Part shown: piece after piece, positions 1 through 13,234 of the stretch
How the letters are laid out: each line of letters begins with the position of its first letter
Numbering within the stretch: position 1 is the stretch's first letter
Assembly (NCBI RefSeq): GCF_963678635.1
Contig: NC_087063.1
Coordinates: forward strand, 12,004,368-12,068,367
Length of the DNA stretch: 64,000 nucleotides
Source of the DNA: Symsagittifera roscoffensis
Lineage: Eukaryota; Xenacoelomorpha; Acoela; Convolutidae
Direction: 5' to 3'
The notes under the pieces: model-generated
The model's database searches: none
The model's input: only the letters and a program-made list of their open reading frames with translations
Told to the model about the DNA's origin: nothing
Made by a program: the position numbers and the translations under genes

Positions 1-1
1 G

Positions 2-2340
2 AAACAGACAACGTCCTCATCGTTCTCAGAAAGAATGAAAAACACTTTCGGAAACAACTTTCCATTCACCATGGGAGTGGGCACAGGAAATGAAGGTGAA
101 TCCCAGGAGGAAGAAGAGTACAATGAGGAGCAAGTGGACTTTGGATCTCAAGTCAGCCTCAATAGTTCAACTCAGGAGAATGAGGCATACACCGACAGAG
201 AGACTGGAACCATGGACAAATTTGGTGTGCTGAGAACGATACGCAAAGACACAAACGCATCAGGTCAGTCAAGAGATTTTGCGAGTATGACAAATTCAGA
301 GACGCAAACTGGGGAGAGTAGAAACAAAGGGCAACTCATCGGCGGATCCTGAGGTGGATAATGAAAAGGCGCCGAGGCAGAGAACCAAAGCCCGAATCTC
401 GACCAGCACGAAGCTACCTGGGATCGACATGGTGACACCGCCACTAGTGACGCCACTAGTAGAAAACGGGGCATCATTAGAAGAAGCCTTGAACAACATA
501 GTGGGTAGTATAGGAGAACAAAACGAACAGATGTCCATAAGAATGAGTGAGCTAGAAAGAGCAGTCCACATTGAAAGAGAAAGTCTGCGGGAAGAAATAA
601 ACCGCAATAAATAAGAAGTAGGTAGGATCGAGAAACGTTCGAAGGAAAGAACGGACGAGCACATAGCGAAGAACTTGTCGCGAATGACAAGAGAAGCGGA
701 ACAGAGTGAGTTACTCCTAAGAGACGACATGGAGAACTTAAGAATTCAGCAAGAGCAGTCTCTTGGGACTCTTGACACAAAGATAGATGCGATGATGGAG
801 AGGCGAACTCAGGCTTTCATGGATAGGTTGGACGGGCTACTAGGCAGCAATAGTGGACCAAAAATAGGGGAACCGAACTCGAGAGGTCCCAGCAGGGAGC
901 CGAAACTGAACTTCAATGACCATCAAGGGAGGAGGACATATGGATCCACTAGAGGTAGGGGCCGTTCATCAGGCTATGTCACAAGGGATAATAGAACAAT
1001 GGGCCCAAACAGTAGAGCAAGTTCAACGGGGAACAGACAGACCTCAAACGAACGACCGACGCAAGGCACATATGCGGCTGGGAGAAGCGATTCCGGTAAC
1101 AGGAGACATGCGAGCCCAGGGAGGAGTCATGTGGGCCAAGGGGGAAACAGTCACGGCGATTCGGATTGCATGGTTGCACCGAATACAGAGCCCTTAACAA
1201 GGTGCGATGATACTCAGGCGGGGCACTCGAGAGATGCTACGGCAATGGCCACAGCATTTGAACCCCTGAACAGGTCTTTGGAGACATTCCTGACGAGGTT
1301 ATCCAGAATGAATGAACGCAGTGAGAAGTCCAGTAGAGTCTTTAAGAAACCAAGATGCTACAAAGACGAATCTGATGGCTGTATTGATACCTGGATAGAG
1401 GTGATGAATCTGCATTTCGAGGAAGAGGGTTTATCGGAAAGACAAGAATGCAGTGAGCTCACCAGTAACTTGGAAGGGACAGCCCTGAACTGTGTCATGG
1501 CCAAGAAGCAATATCAGCGAGACAAAGCTGAGAAAATCTTCGAAATCTTGTTTAATCGTTTTGGATCAGGGGTGCAGGGGCACCAGGCAATGATGCGGTT
1601 CGAGAAACGGAGGCAACGAGAATATGAAACAATAGACAAGTTCCTAGACGAATTGGAAATGCTGAGAAGACGCAGCCAACCGGATGAGTCAAACAGAAGG
1701 ATGAACCTGGCAGTAGCCTCGAAATTCATCGATGGTGTGAAGAATGATGAACTTCGAACCATGCTAGCAACGCATTACACACCACTATCAACCAATGCGC
1801 CAACACCGGAGGAGTTGAGGCTCAAGTCAAAAGAAAATAATTTGTTGAAACCTCCTTCGAGATCTGGATATTATAAGAACAATTATGGCAATTTTAACAA
1901 CGGACCAGCAAACCAAGGGAACAACTGGTACAAACCGAGGGATGATATGGACAAGAGACGCTCTTGTGCCAATTGCAGTTCAACGGACCATCATGTGTCA
2001 GCATGCCCAACTTACAAACAGGGCATGAAAGCAATAGGCTTTAGCCTCGAGGACGAAGATGCGTCAGAGGTCGATCATGAAGATTTCATGAGGGGAAAAT
2101 TGCAAAACTCGGCCCGAGGTGTTTCTTTTGCAACTTGGAAGGTCATTTTAAATCGTATTTTCCGCAATTCTGGGATGCTCTAGCAGATATCAAGCATCCA
2201 TGGCATGAGGAAGCTTTATCAGGAGTGAAAGCCAGCAAGGCTCGCCTATTGAGTGAAGCGGAGTCGCGCAGAAAAGACAAACCGCAAGAGCTGGCGACGA
2301 AGAAAATGCAAGCGGTAACTGAAGAGACCAGTGACTGCGG
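2..2340 (+). pseudogene. gag: gag of element A (5'-truncated by window edge, frame-broken)
   Basis: The reading frame is already open at base 2, so the true start lies outside the window. Translation gives an acidic N-terminal region, a Gln/Glu-rich coiled-coil-like stretch (about 675-840), a basic Gly/Arg/Ser-rich linker (about 880-1150), and a capsid-like segment (about 1320-1830) that matches the gag of element B. A CCHC zinc knuckle follows at 1965-2006 (C-x2-C-x4-H-x4-C). A second knuckle begins at 2120, but its last cysteine codon is now TTT, so it cannot bind zinc normally. Stops at 350 and 612 and frame changes near 2140 and 2335 break the gene. Gag would form the particle core and bind RNA; NC and PR are in one frame with no recoding site visible between them. 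Confidence 0.75.
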
Positions 2341-5300
2341 CCGATGACTTCAAAATCAATTATAGGGCAGCCGCGAGGGATGCTCTAAATAGAGTGCAGC
2401 AGGAACTGGTGACAAAAGAGATCGAACAGAAAGTGAAACTCGAACTGGAAAACGAGAAACTACAGGAGAAACTGAATACCTTCGAGGCGACAGAATTCGA
2501 AGAGACAAAGACACCAAGCAGTTTGAGCATGAAACTTAATGTGATCTCCGGTCAGAGGTTCGGCATGGTGCCGCAAGGAAGCAAAATACAGTCAATAAAC
2601 TCGGTAGCAGGACACCAGGTAATCAGAAATCTGAGTGAACCATCGGCGTTCACTTTGATGCATTTGGACACATATGCAGATTATCTGAGGCAGGTGGAGC
2701 CACGCACTGAGTCATGAGCTGTGCGAGCACTAAAAACAACGGGTGGCCCTCGCATAAAGAAGCTTCATGGACGCTACGTGGAAGTCTATGGGCCGTATCA
2801 AGTGATGCTGAACGTGGATGGAATCAGTATCTACACTGCACATCTGCTCGACACCAACGGAAAGAAAATCGGAGTCACAGGGCTTCTGGACACAAGAGCG
2901 GTAGTGAGTATGATGCCGATAAAAACTTGGGAAAGAATGGGCTTCACGAGGGAAGATCTAATTCCAACGAATCTCCGACTGGCCGCGGCCAATCGAGGAG
3001 CGATTTACGTAGCCGGAAGAACACCAAAAACGGTTCTCCACATGGGAGGACGGGATCTTTGGATGAGCTTCCTGGTGGTAGAGAATTTGAACGACGCCGA
3101 CCAATTCATCTTGGGCAGAGATTTCGTCAGGAATTTTGACCTGATGATCGACTTGAACAACGGTCTAATAAGGATTAGGAACCCGGATCGGAAGTATGTT
3201 AAGAAACCAATTAATAGGATAATAACAGACGAAAACAAGGTACCAATTTTTTTAGACAGAAAAGTAAAACTACAGCCAGGGCAGGCTGGGGTAGCAATTT
3301 TTAGGATGAGAAATTTAAATTCATTAAGTGATACTAATTAGTTTTGTTTGGTACCGAATCCAAATAGTCAAAGCTCAGTGATTTTAGGCCGGAGCTTCTC
3401 GGTAACGCGAAACGGAGTGTGTGTCAGTGTGTTTTTGAACACACTGGACACCACGGTTTCAATCCAGCATGGAAAGAAGCTTGGTTACGCTTTGCCAATG
3501 AGGACCGACTATGAAGAGACACAGAACTTGAAGAAATTTAGTGTGAAAGACTGTCCTTATCGTGCCAATAAAGAGAAAATTTTAAAAAGAAATAATGAAA
3601 TAAAATCTATTCGTAAATTGTTTTCAATGAAGTCCGACACGGACGACGGCTTATCGAGCTGCTCGAATTTTCCAGAACGCCCCTCGTCATATGAACTAGA
3701 GTCTGACAAACCGATTTTGCCAGAGATAGAACACTTAAAAGGGAAAATATGTGAGGGAGATTTCGAGCTACTACGGGAGGTTTTAAATCGGAACGCGGAT
3801 GTATTCTCAAGACATAAGGCCGATATCGGTTGCTGTAATTTCGTCGAACACGAAATCGAACTTGAGGAAGGCGCCGGTCCCCATAGGGAAGGCGCAAGAC
3901 GAATGACGCCACATAAATTGGAAGCATGCCGAGCGGAAATAGAAATGTTGCTCGAATACGAAATGATAGAACCCTCAAAATTGCCATGGGCTTGCGGGGT
4001 AGTAATGGCGAAAAAGAAAGGGGGCAGTTTAGGTTTTGTTGCGACTTTCGCTACTTGAACGCGGCAACGATGAAAGATGCGTACCCGATACCGCGAACAG
4101 ACGAGAGCCTCTCTAAACTTGGTGATGCCAAGTTCTTCACCACATTGGACTTGGGTTCTGCCTTCTGGCAGGTCCCGCTGCGGAAGAAGGATAGAGAAAA
4201 GACCGGAATCGCGTGTGAGTTGGGGTTGTACCAGTGGAAGAAGATGCCCTTCGGCTTGTGCAACGCAACGGCCACTTTTCAAAGACTGATGGCTCAGGCT
4301 TTGACCAGAGTGACAAAGAAGTACGGGAATCTTGTGATGTGTTACGTGGATGGCGTAGTCATAACAACACGGACCCTGGAAGACCACATTGATCGGCTCG
4401 ATGAGGTCTTTGGATGCATGAAAAGAGCAGGCTTGAAGTGCAAACCATCGAAATGTGAAATCCTTAGGGATTCAATCAAGTACCTGGGTAGAATGGTGGA
4501 CAGGCATGGTGTGAGGCCGGACCCAGAAGCAGTAGAAGCAGTGTTGACATGGAAGGCTCCCAGAACAGAAACACAGCTCCTGAGCTTCCTAGGGTTTGCC
4601 ACTACTACCGTGAGTTCATAAACGGATATGCAGACAAGCTGTATCCTATACAGAAGCTGATGCGCAACAAAGGGAAAACGTTCGAATGGAACGATGAAGC
4701 ACAAGTTGCCTTCGAGAACATAAAGAGGGAACTGTGCGAAGCGCCAGTGCTAGGCATGCCTACAGAAAAGGGTATGTATGTTCTTGACACAGACGCATCG
4801 GTAGTAGCCATCTCAGGAATATTGCATCAGGAGCAAGAATGGAATGGAAGAACGGTTCTCCGTCCCATTGCATACGGCAGCAAGGTCTTGAATGACACTG
4901 AGATGAAAAATGGTGCACCAAAAGCAGAAATTTTTGCAGAAGTCACTTTCGTGGAAAAGTACCGCGCATACTTGCGGAGCGCTCACTTTAAGTTACGCGT
5001 AGACAACAGAGCGTTATCCTGGTTGACGACCTACTCGACGGATCAGAGTTATAGTGGTAGATGGATAGTAAGATTGGATGGCTACCACATGATAATCGAG
5101 CACAGGATGCGTGATAAACACCAGAATGCTGACAGCCTCAGCAAGAAAACTGAGTTCTATGAAAGATTGGAACAGAAGCAAGCCAATCAGGCAGAAATAA
5201 AGGAAGGATTCTCGTTTCTGGATAAAGAAACCTACGAAGCGCTTCCCTTAACGAGATGGTTGGACAAGTCTGGACATCCAATTCCAGGACATCCTGAGTT

Positions 5301-8016
5301 ACCCGTAGAGAAAGCAGCCGAGATAAAGATCCTACCCAAGGGGGACCCGGTCCCTTTGGATCTGTTGCTGCGCTCAAACCTGGTCCAGTAAGAACTCTCC
5401 CGCATGAATATAAACAGCCTCTCATTATTGGATAAAACGGTGCAGGTCACACCGCAAGTGATGCGGATGCTGGGTGGATTGTTAGAAAGAGAAGTGACCA
5501 GAGATGACCCCGAGTGGACAGCAGCAGTGGCATCACTGACAGTCAGGGAGAAGGTGAAGATCATGCCGTCCAGACGACGACACGAAGAGAACGAGAGGGA
5601 TTGTAGGACAATAGTTCAGCAACTAGTATCCTCAATACCACACGAGGTTTTAACCAGTACTTCTTACGGACGGAAAGAACAGGGGAGCAATACGCGAAGG
5701 AAAATCGTTACCTTTGTGGACCAGGACAAAGAAGGTGAAAAGGTAGAACGAAACCTGGTGCAAGATTGTTTGTCCGGGGAGACGAACAATGAGAAGAGCC
5801 AGCGAATACAAGATCAACACCCGGAACAAGGAAGTTTGTCCGGGGAGTCTGATGTAGATGAGGAAATTCCTGATGAGAGGTAGGACTTGGAGAACAAAGT
5901 TTTGTCCGGGGAGTTCAGATGGATGAGAAGAAAGCACAGAACTGACCCAGGAGGTGGTGCAGACTCCGTCGCAGACTCTTCAACAGATGACAACTCCCGA
6001 AACTCAAGAATTCACACCTACTCAAACAGGAACTCGACCTCAGGATCGGAACTGTCAGAATTAGCAATCCACACACTACTAGTGGAAACTCGAGCAAGGG
6101 ATCTGGATAGAGAGGTATACCAGGACCCTGATAGTGATCGCTACCTCATACCAGGTGAAAGAGTCCCTGATAACGCAGCGGATGATCTGGAGACAATAGC
6201 GGTATCGAAACGTTCGATTAGTCTGTTGCCGCAAAAAGAGGTAGTCAGGAATGATCTTCAGCCATTCGAACAAGAAACACAGCAATTGGCAAAGATCTGG
6301 TGCGTTAAGATGGAAGGATACGCATCAGCCCAATGAGCTGAATAGTCAGATGAGGGTCATGAAGACGTACTTGAAGGCGAGATACAGACTCTCGGATCTT
6401 CTAAGGGCGCAGAGAAATGACCGCATGAAAAGCAACCTGAAAAGGTGGATCGAGAATGGTTCTCCGGACAAAGATGACCTCGAGGAAGACAATTAACGTA
6501 TCCTGAGACAGTATTTCATGCAGAAAGAGGGATGGTTATACTTGAACAAGGACGGGATTGTGGCTTGCAAGAGAAGAGATGAAGACAAAGTCCTATACAA
6601 GTATAACACGATAGTGTTGCCGCAACTCTATCAGACAGATCTCTTGTTCAGGTCGCATGATCAGATGGGCCATCAGGGGATCGACAAAGTGTTTCAGAGG
6701 ATCCTGAAGCGCTTTGAGTGGCTTGGAATGAAAAAGGCATGCGAGAAGTGGGTAACAGCATGTCTGTCATGCCAACAGGTCAAGGATCCAAGGAATTGCG
6801 ATTTCCCTTGCAATCGATTGAGTCGTCTGAATTCAACGAGGTGGTGCAGATAGATCACCAAGAGATATGCATGACAGACAGTGGTTATAATCAGGTATTG
6901 GTCATGATAGATCACTTCACGAAGTATGCAGAGGCCGTGCCCTGCATAACTGCTTCGGCGGAAGAGACGTGCGACCACCTGATCAATACGTGGATAGCGA
7001 GACACGATTGTCCGATGACGTTTCAATCGGATAATGGAACAGCTTTTGTAGGAGAACTCACGAAAGAGTTAATGAGACGCTCACAAGTTGCTCAAGCTCA
7101 CTCCATGACATACCATCCACAGACAAATGGCTTAGTGGAAAGGCAGAATCGAACGTTAGTATCGATGCTGAGGGTATGTTGTTCCAGGTACATGACCGAT
7201 TGGGACAGATATCTGCCACAGGTGATGGGAGCTTACAATAGCACACATTATTCCACCACCGGAGTTAGCCCACATATGATGCTGACCGGGCACGAGAAGT
7301 CTTTGCCCTTGACTTTTTTCTACCCAGAGTATGAGGGGAAGAAGACGTTACCACAGGTCTATCTGAGGGATGTAATTAGACGTCAGCAAGAGTTGAACGC
7401 CTTGTGTAGACGAAATACTCAGCATGCACAGGCAAGGCAGGGGAAAAGATTTGATAAGAAAGCAGATTACGTATGGGTATTTCAGAACGTCATACCACCG
7501 AAAGGAACGAAAAAGCTTTTAAAAAAGTGGAGGGGACCCTTCATGATTACGGAGGTGCACCAGGAAGGACGCTTTTATAGACTGAGTACTGGCCGAGCCG
7601 CTCATTACAAAAACATTAGGCCACACAATCCATCGACAGAAGACTGGTGTATATCTGCAGACATGGAAGAAGGGGATTATCTAATGATGGACCCTGCTTG
7701 TGAGGTCAATGAGAAGGGCACCAGGGGAAAGAACGACGGAAATGAGGTCATAGAGGAAGGAACAAGTACACCACTGGACCTGGACCCAAATGACGTGATT
7801 GAAGCGGAGGATGAAACTTTACCCTACGCAGAGGAGGATTGGCAGGACCCTGAACAAAGGGAGGTTCCTAAGAACTTGGAACCGGATCTTCCGTTCACGA
7901 TACAGACTCGTCAGAATGACAGGACAAGATCCAAGAAGAAATATAACCCTTACGGCGACGATTTTGTAGTGGACAGGATAGACCTAAAGAAGATAGGGGA
8001 AAAAAAGTGGGTCTAG
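2331..8016 (+). pseudogene. pol: pol of element A: protease, reverse transcriptase, RNase H, integrase (decayed)
   Basis: Domains follow gypsy order. The aspartic protease block at 2887-2901 reads DTRA instead of DTGA, losing the flap-side glycine next to the catalytic Asp. The RT core (about 4020-4520) has the YxDD box at 4343-4354 changed to YVDG, removing a catalytic Asp. RNase H has its LDTDAS block near 4785. A Ser/Glu-rich linker (5400-6250) holds three LSGE repeats. Integrase (6518-8016) keeps an HHCC-type finger (from about 6654), the D, D and E residues (near 6850, 7027, 7135) and a GPF module (near 7530). Stops (3339, 5389, 5881, 6494) and frame changes (near 4020, 4580, 6300, 6790) show decay. 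Element B has the equivalent domains almost open, which fixes the expected frame. Confidence 0.85.
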
Positions 8017-8060
8017 AAGAAATAACTGTGTCACAGGACATTGACAAAGTCGATGATCAC

Positions 8061-8188
8061 GACGATGAGTGGGTCAATGACCGGTCAAAACCCGAGGTAG
8101 AATTCGACGACGAGACCAGTGGGTCAATGACGATGAGTGGGTCAATGACCGGTCAAAACCCGAGGTAGAATTCGACGACGAGACCAGT
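8061..8188 (+). repeat. 68-bp tandem duplication in the Pol linker of element A
   Basis: The unit starting GACGATGAGTGGGTCAATGA at 8061 recurs at 8129 with period 68, so the second copy shifts the reading frame. It lies in the acidic linker between integrase and the macro-like domain. Element B has a single copy of the comparable region. Confidence 0.85.
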
Positions 8189-8227
8189 GTCACGATTCAA
8201 GATGTAGATCGTGAAAGCATAAAGTAC

Positions 8228-8965
8228 ATGAAAACCGAACGAGAAGATCCTTCCTGGGCTGCCCAGGAGGGGCGACTACTCATTCCCGCTTCTAATCTCG
8301 ATTTGATACCCGGTATGCGATCGACGGGGACGTCAATGGATATTTTCGTCCGGGGAGTGGGGGTAGGACTTACCCACACTGAAAATTTTTTTCACAAAAA
8401 AATCATGAATAGCAAGAGAGACAGGAGACTTAGAAGCAGAGACAGGCGAAGAACCTAAGAAACCTGACATAGGGAGGGTAGTTGAGTCATATTTTAACTT
8501 ACCAAATGAATATTCGAGTAGCATAATACTAACAGACAGCGATTTCATACTCACAGATAGAACATGTGCGATAGCAATCACAGCGGACATGAGTTTTAAG
8601 ACAGCGTTAGCAGCAGATTTTAAGAGAGAAGATAAAAACATAGAATTCTTTTGGATACAAAGAACAGGAATAGGGGGCGTAGCAGCCTTGCCTCCGGCGG
8701 CGTCACAGATACCGGGAAAATACCTATGTTTCTTCGTGGCACGGGCGACGGAGAAGCAGCAAGTGGACCCAGAAAACCTAGTCTTGTCCTTGACGAGATT
8801 GGGAGACTTCCTCGTGGAAAGGGATGTGAAGGAGCTTTCGCTTCCAGTGTACGACCCGAACAGAGGACGACTGCATCCTCGAGAACTGTAATCTCATACA
8901 CGTAATCTTCTCTGATACTAACAAACAAGTATACTTACATAAGAAATATTACTTGAGTATAGGCT
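8228..8965 (+). pseudogene. macro-domain-like C-terminal tail of Pol, element A (broken)
   Basis: This is the element A version of the C-terminal domain that is open in element B (see 49469-52312). The lead-in (8228-8400) is in one frame and the domain body (about 8450-8891) in another. A stop at 8889 cuts off the last strand, which continues as recognisable remnant to about 8965. Conserved blocks shared with B include a DSDF entry strand, CAIAITAD, a TALAADFKRE helix, a GxGG turn before a strand, and LSLPVYDPNRG. The arrangement resembles ADP-ribose-binding macro domains. The lead-in also contains a copy of the TTTGTCCGGGGAGT motif (8344-8357, with one T to C change). Confidence 0.55.
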
Positions 8966-9301
8966 GAGTTAAAGTGACATGCAAGAGGGTGTCAGACTGA
9001 ATTAGGTAATGTGTGTTATATTATGTTATGTTATGTGTTATTTTATTAAGGTCCTGGGTAAGAAGGAGTTAGTGACCACGAATAACTGAATAACAATCTT
9101 AAGAATAGATCCAAAGTATGGACGGTCCAATCTTAGGTCGAATTCCAAAATTTTAGAGACCGATTGATTTTAATAAATTTTAGGATCAAAATCTTTTTAT
9201 CTGACTGTTTTAAATAAATTTTAACGAAGTTAAGGCAAAAGTGACAAGTGTGATATTCGTGACCTCTTTTCTAGATCCTGATTGATCATTTAATTGCTCA
9301 C
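8966..9301. other. spacer between pol and ORF3, element A
   Basis: AT-rich non-coding stretch. It opens with TATGT/GTTAT short repeats (about 9010-9045), as the pol-ORF4 spacer of element B does at 52440-52490, and has no credible reading frame. It may carry the signal that allows expression of the downstream frames (subgenomic splice acceptor or IRES), but none can be identified. Confidence 0.6.
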
Positions 9302-11682
9302 TTGAGTCAGACTTTGAATCAAATTGAATCAAAACCTGAAAAGAGAATGGATAATTTCAACTTGGATGAATTGATGGACCTGGCAGAAGCATATGTAGGG
9401 CCGATGGTAGATGCGATCTATCGTCTGCTAATGGATCGAGACTTCGCTCTGGAGGACCTAGAGGTTGTCACGTTGCTGACCGCCCTGATAAACATCTTGG
9501 GGCATGACAACCGTGGGGACCGCCCCACGGACGTCTTATTGATGGCAGCATACGGAGAGAGGGGGCACTAGACCGCCCGAACATGAGAGTGATGAGGTGG
9601 AGAAACGGGGCTCTCTCAGGGAGTGACTTGGCGAACGAGCCTGGATTGGGAAGTTCTAGGACTTACCAACCAGGTGAGATGCTTTTGCCCTCCAAGCCCA
9701 AGCCTGGGCTGAGGAGATTGCATCAAGAGATGAACAGCGAGGATGCCTCGTCTAGTTCACCACTGAGAATAGCTGTGCCACCAAAGAGGGCGAGAGTGGA
9801 ACAAGGGGTTCAAACGAACCAAACCATGCAAGATCTAGATGGGATGAAGGATGAGCTGGAAAGGATCAGGAAGGAGCTGGATGAAGTGACTAAGACCATG
9901 CTCATTACGGAGGACGACAGAGACATGTGGAAGAAATTGTTTGAAGACTGCAACAAGAAGCAGGGTGAAGATATTGAGCGCTTGAGGCGGGACTACAAGG
10001 AGCGATCTGAACGGAAGGCATTGACTACAGCCGTGGAAAAAGTGATACCTGCAAGAAGTATTCATCGTGGGCAGTCCTCGATGGTACTCTTGACGCCTCG
10101 AGAGATGAGTCAGACAACGGAAACAAGACCCCCGACAACAACAGGTCGAGTGACGATCCCGGACCCGAGTGACACCTTGGATGACCCAGTCGTGGAACAA
10201 ACGGTGAGGAAGCTGATAGAGACAGCTAGACGACTAGTCGCCAACAAGAATGCGCCAGTTTCCGGGTTGACTGCACCCTATGGAAGGATCGACGATACGG
10301 GCAGAGTACGACTCTCCCAAAGCGTGATGACCAGACAGGGAGTTAGCGACACAACGCCACCAATGATGCCGGCGAAGAAAGTGTCACGTGTAATAGATGT
10401 ACAGAAGAAAAATCAGTTGAAGTATAATTTCACAGGAGTTCCAGAGGCGGATTCGAGAACTTGCTTCAATCGAGCGACCTGGAACCCGGCAGTGAACCTG
10501 CAGCAACCACCGCTGGGGACATCACATCTGATACTGGGAGATAGCTTAGTCAGAGTACTCTCGAATTTGAGAACCTCTTGGGTCACCACGGTGATAGCCT
10601 TCGGAGGTGCGACCATAGCCCAGTTATTTCAGATGGTGGAGTTGATGAACCCAGGGAGAATCCCTAATGTAATGATCCCAGTAGGGACAAATAACATCTC
10701 GAGAAGCTCAGATGAGGAGGAAGCACTATGGGAATCAATGATGGTGTGCTTGTTTACTACTCTCTGGCAGAAGTTCAATTGCGCGGTACTGACCGTTTGC
10801 ACAGTGCCAATGAATGCGAGGAGTTTGACTGCGACAGGGAGAAGGTACAACGAAAGAGTAGTCAGGTGGAATAACATCCTAAGGAATCTCGCAAGTCGGA
10901 ATGCCGGAAGGATGATCCTCATGGACATCGAACATGAGTTGAGAGCTATGGATCAGGCCAGGCTGACTACGGACGGCATCCACTTCGATATAATAGAAGG
11001 ACAGGCTTGGTTGAACAGAGTCTTCCAAGAGCGATTGGATGAGTTGGAAGTAAAACTCTTTGACACAGGAGTGCTAAAGGAGGAGGGAGCATTGAACGAA
11101 CCTGTGATTACCACCTTTGTGCCTCCTAGCCTAGAAACACGCTTGGGGATAGTCCCGGCCGTGACGAACTATAGACAGCAGAGCTCTAGCGAACCAGGTC
11201 AAAGAACAGACGTTCAAGATCGGTTGGGAGAAGCGCCAATGAGGAGGACCATTAATCCTAGGAAAAAATTAGGGCCTGTTAACCCAATGGAGAAGACAGC
11301 CAGCACCTCTAGATCGGACACGAGGTCGGAGACGACAAGGACCAGTCGAGAGGAAAGACGCCCTAACAGGAGCTCTCTAATGTGGTCGAGGCCAATACCT
11401 TCTCCATGGCACATATACAAGGATGACCTGATGAAACTGAACCTTCAGACGGTGAGCTTCGCAGCGGATGCCAAGAAGATGCTGAACGGAGCAAGATTAT
11501 CGGTCAGCGGATTGTACTCGATAACAGGAGTGGACTGGTTGATAGCGGCTGGCATAAACTTCAGCTCTACAACTGCCTGGAGGTTTGCAGACCTAGAGGG
11601 ACTGCCCCCTAATAACACAATGGGACCAGTGAACGCCCGACCGTTACAAGACGTAAAACTGAATCACGATGAGGGGAATTGA
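9302..11682 (+). pseudogene. ORF3 N-terminal part of element A, with SGNH/GDSL hydrolase domain (copy 1)
   Basis: A short opening segment (9302-9571) is followed, after a frame change, by a 699-codon open stretch (9583-11682). Residue numbers below refer to the latter. An N-terminal charged, helix-rich region (about 85-145) precedes an SGNH domain: block I GDS at 319-321 (nucleophile Ser321), a FGG turn about 25 residues later (block II), GTNN at 368-371 (block III, usual GxND) and DGIH at 464-467 (block V, Asp/His). All four catalytic blocks are present in the right order and spacing. The tail (490-699) is Arg/Ser-rich, then helical. SGNH esterases are known in ORF1 of CR1/L2-type elements; here one sits downstream of gypsy pol. 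Substrate unknown. Repeated at 21022-23071. Confidence 0.7.
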
Positions 11683-13234
11683 GAAGAGAGATCTGGAAGA
11701 TTTCTGATAACGAGGGCGCCGATTGGGCAACATGTGAAGATGTTCAGGCAGCTGAAGACACCTCCAGGTCATGTGAAAGAAAGAGCATACCCGAAGCAAG
11801 TGAATCAGGAAGGTGATGCCCAAAAGATACGGCGAATTGAAAGCGATAAAGAAAGATGAGACCATCTTTGCCGCGTACGACAAAGCAGAAATGAGGAAGG
11901 CCAAGATTATGATAGTAGCGAATTCAGAATTCGTACACACTTCCAAGTCCCTGTTTCGGCCGGACGTTATTATGTTGGCAGCGGTCGATCTGGACCTGCT
12001 GCAATCCGTGTCAATGGCTATTGGAGTGCAAAGACAGACGGACATGAATCCAATTACGATCGTGTTTGCTGGCATCAATGACCATCTACTCAGTAGAGGT
12101 TTCCTGAGCAAACTTAGAGAGCCTACAACGGCAGAAAATGTCATATGGCCAGAAATAAAAGACATCCTCGAGTCAATGGGTGAAGTGGTGGATGCGATGA
12201 AGGAGGGGTCCTTCACCAAGACGACACCGAGAGCAGTGTTCGCGCTATCTCCGGGGTATGCACATCTCTCGGATGGACTGAAATTCGTGTATGCGATCGT
12301 GGCCTTGCTTTCGGAAGGGAAATATGATGTAATCATATCGGCCCCAAATTGCATGATAGAGATGGAGAACCTGAGACCACTCAGGGCTGAGCTACCTGCG
12401 GTGTGGTCGGATATCTCAAACGCATTGAGAGGATTCAAGGACCATGCGCTACACATGCTGGAGCTGGACGAGGTGCTGGGGTTGGAACTGTCCAACTTCT
12501 GTCGACAGCTCAAACTGAAACCGGGAATAGGCGACGACCATCGAGTGATTGTAGCGATTTCGAGCGACTTATGGTTCCGAGGGATGGAAGCAGCAGGAGA
12601 AAGAGAGAGAAGGAAAAATTCCCAGTAGACTAGAGCTCACTTGGAGGCAATGGTTTTGAGAACCAAACCAGAGGCTAATCAGTGGCCACATCTAACTCCT
12701 CGAGTAGCCGCATTGGGTGCCGATGCTTTTGAGCAAGGCCCAGTAATGATCAAGAAGATCTATGCCTACTTGTTAAAGGAGGTGAACCTGGCGTAGAATG
12801 CTGAAGAAAAGACAGCCAAATTCGTAAACAGAGTGTGCTAAGTTACCCTGGAGACTTTCTGGACTGAGAAGGTGATGGGAGAAGAAGGCTTCGAACGGAC
12901 TGATAGCATGCTGGAAGGGCTGGGAGCAGGATGGACCGCGCCCTTCTTGGCAGGAGTCTACCCGAAACTCTCTCGTTACTTGATAAAGGAATTCCTCCAA
13001 GCAGTAGTGGAAGTGTCGATTGTGGAACTACTAGCCTTGTTCGTGACGTTTGGAGCAGAGAGCTTCGTGAAGGGACCGGTGATCCAGAACTTGCGGTTAG
13101 ATGGGCTGCTAACACTGATTGCGATTACCCATGAAAACTTGGGAGGACTAATGAAACTGACACGTTACCCAGAACAGATGATAGAGAATATGAAGAAAAT
13201 TGATGAGAAGAAAGCGACAGATTCGTGGAACTGA
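11683..13234 (+). pseudogene. ORF3 middle part of element A, with a degenerate SGNH-like domain (copy 1)
   Basis: Best open piece is 11813-12628 (271 codons), continuing in the same frame through nonsense codons (12626, 12794, 12839) to 13234. In the 11813 piece, a strand ending ANS at residues 36-38 occupies the place of GDS. FAGIND at 85-90 matches the SGNH block III GxND. A later LSDGLKF stretch has Asp-Gly but Lys where the catalytic His should be. This reads as a second, probably inactive SGNH-fold domain. The part after 12872 is helical with no motif I recognise. Same frame decay is seen in copy 2 at +11389. Confidence 0.5.

Noticed and set aside
11644-12513. Long minus-strand open frames opposite ORF3 and pol (for example 11644-12513 and 3557-4387)
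   Set aside because: They mirror the coding strand of conserved genes, show no domain, and are explained by codon bias of the sense strand.
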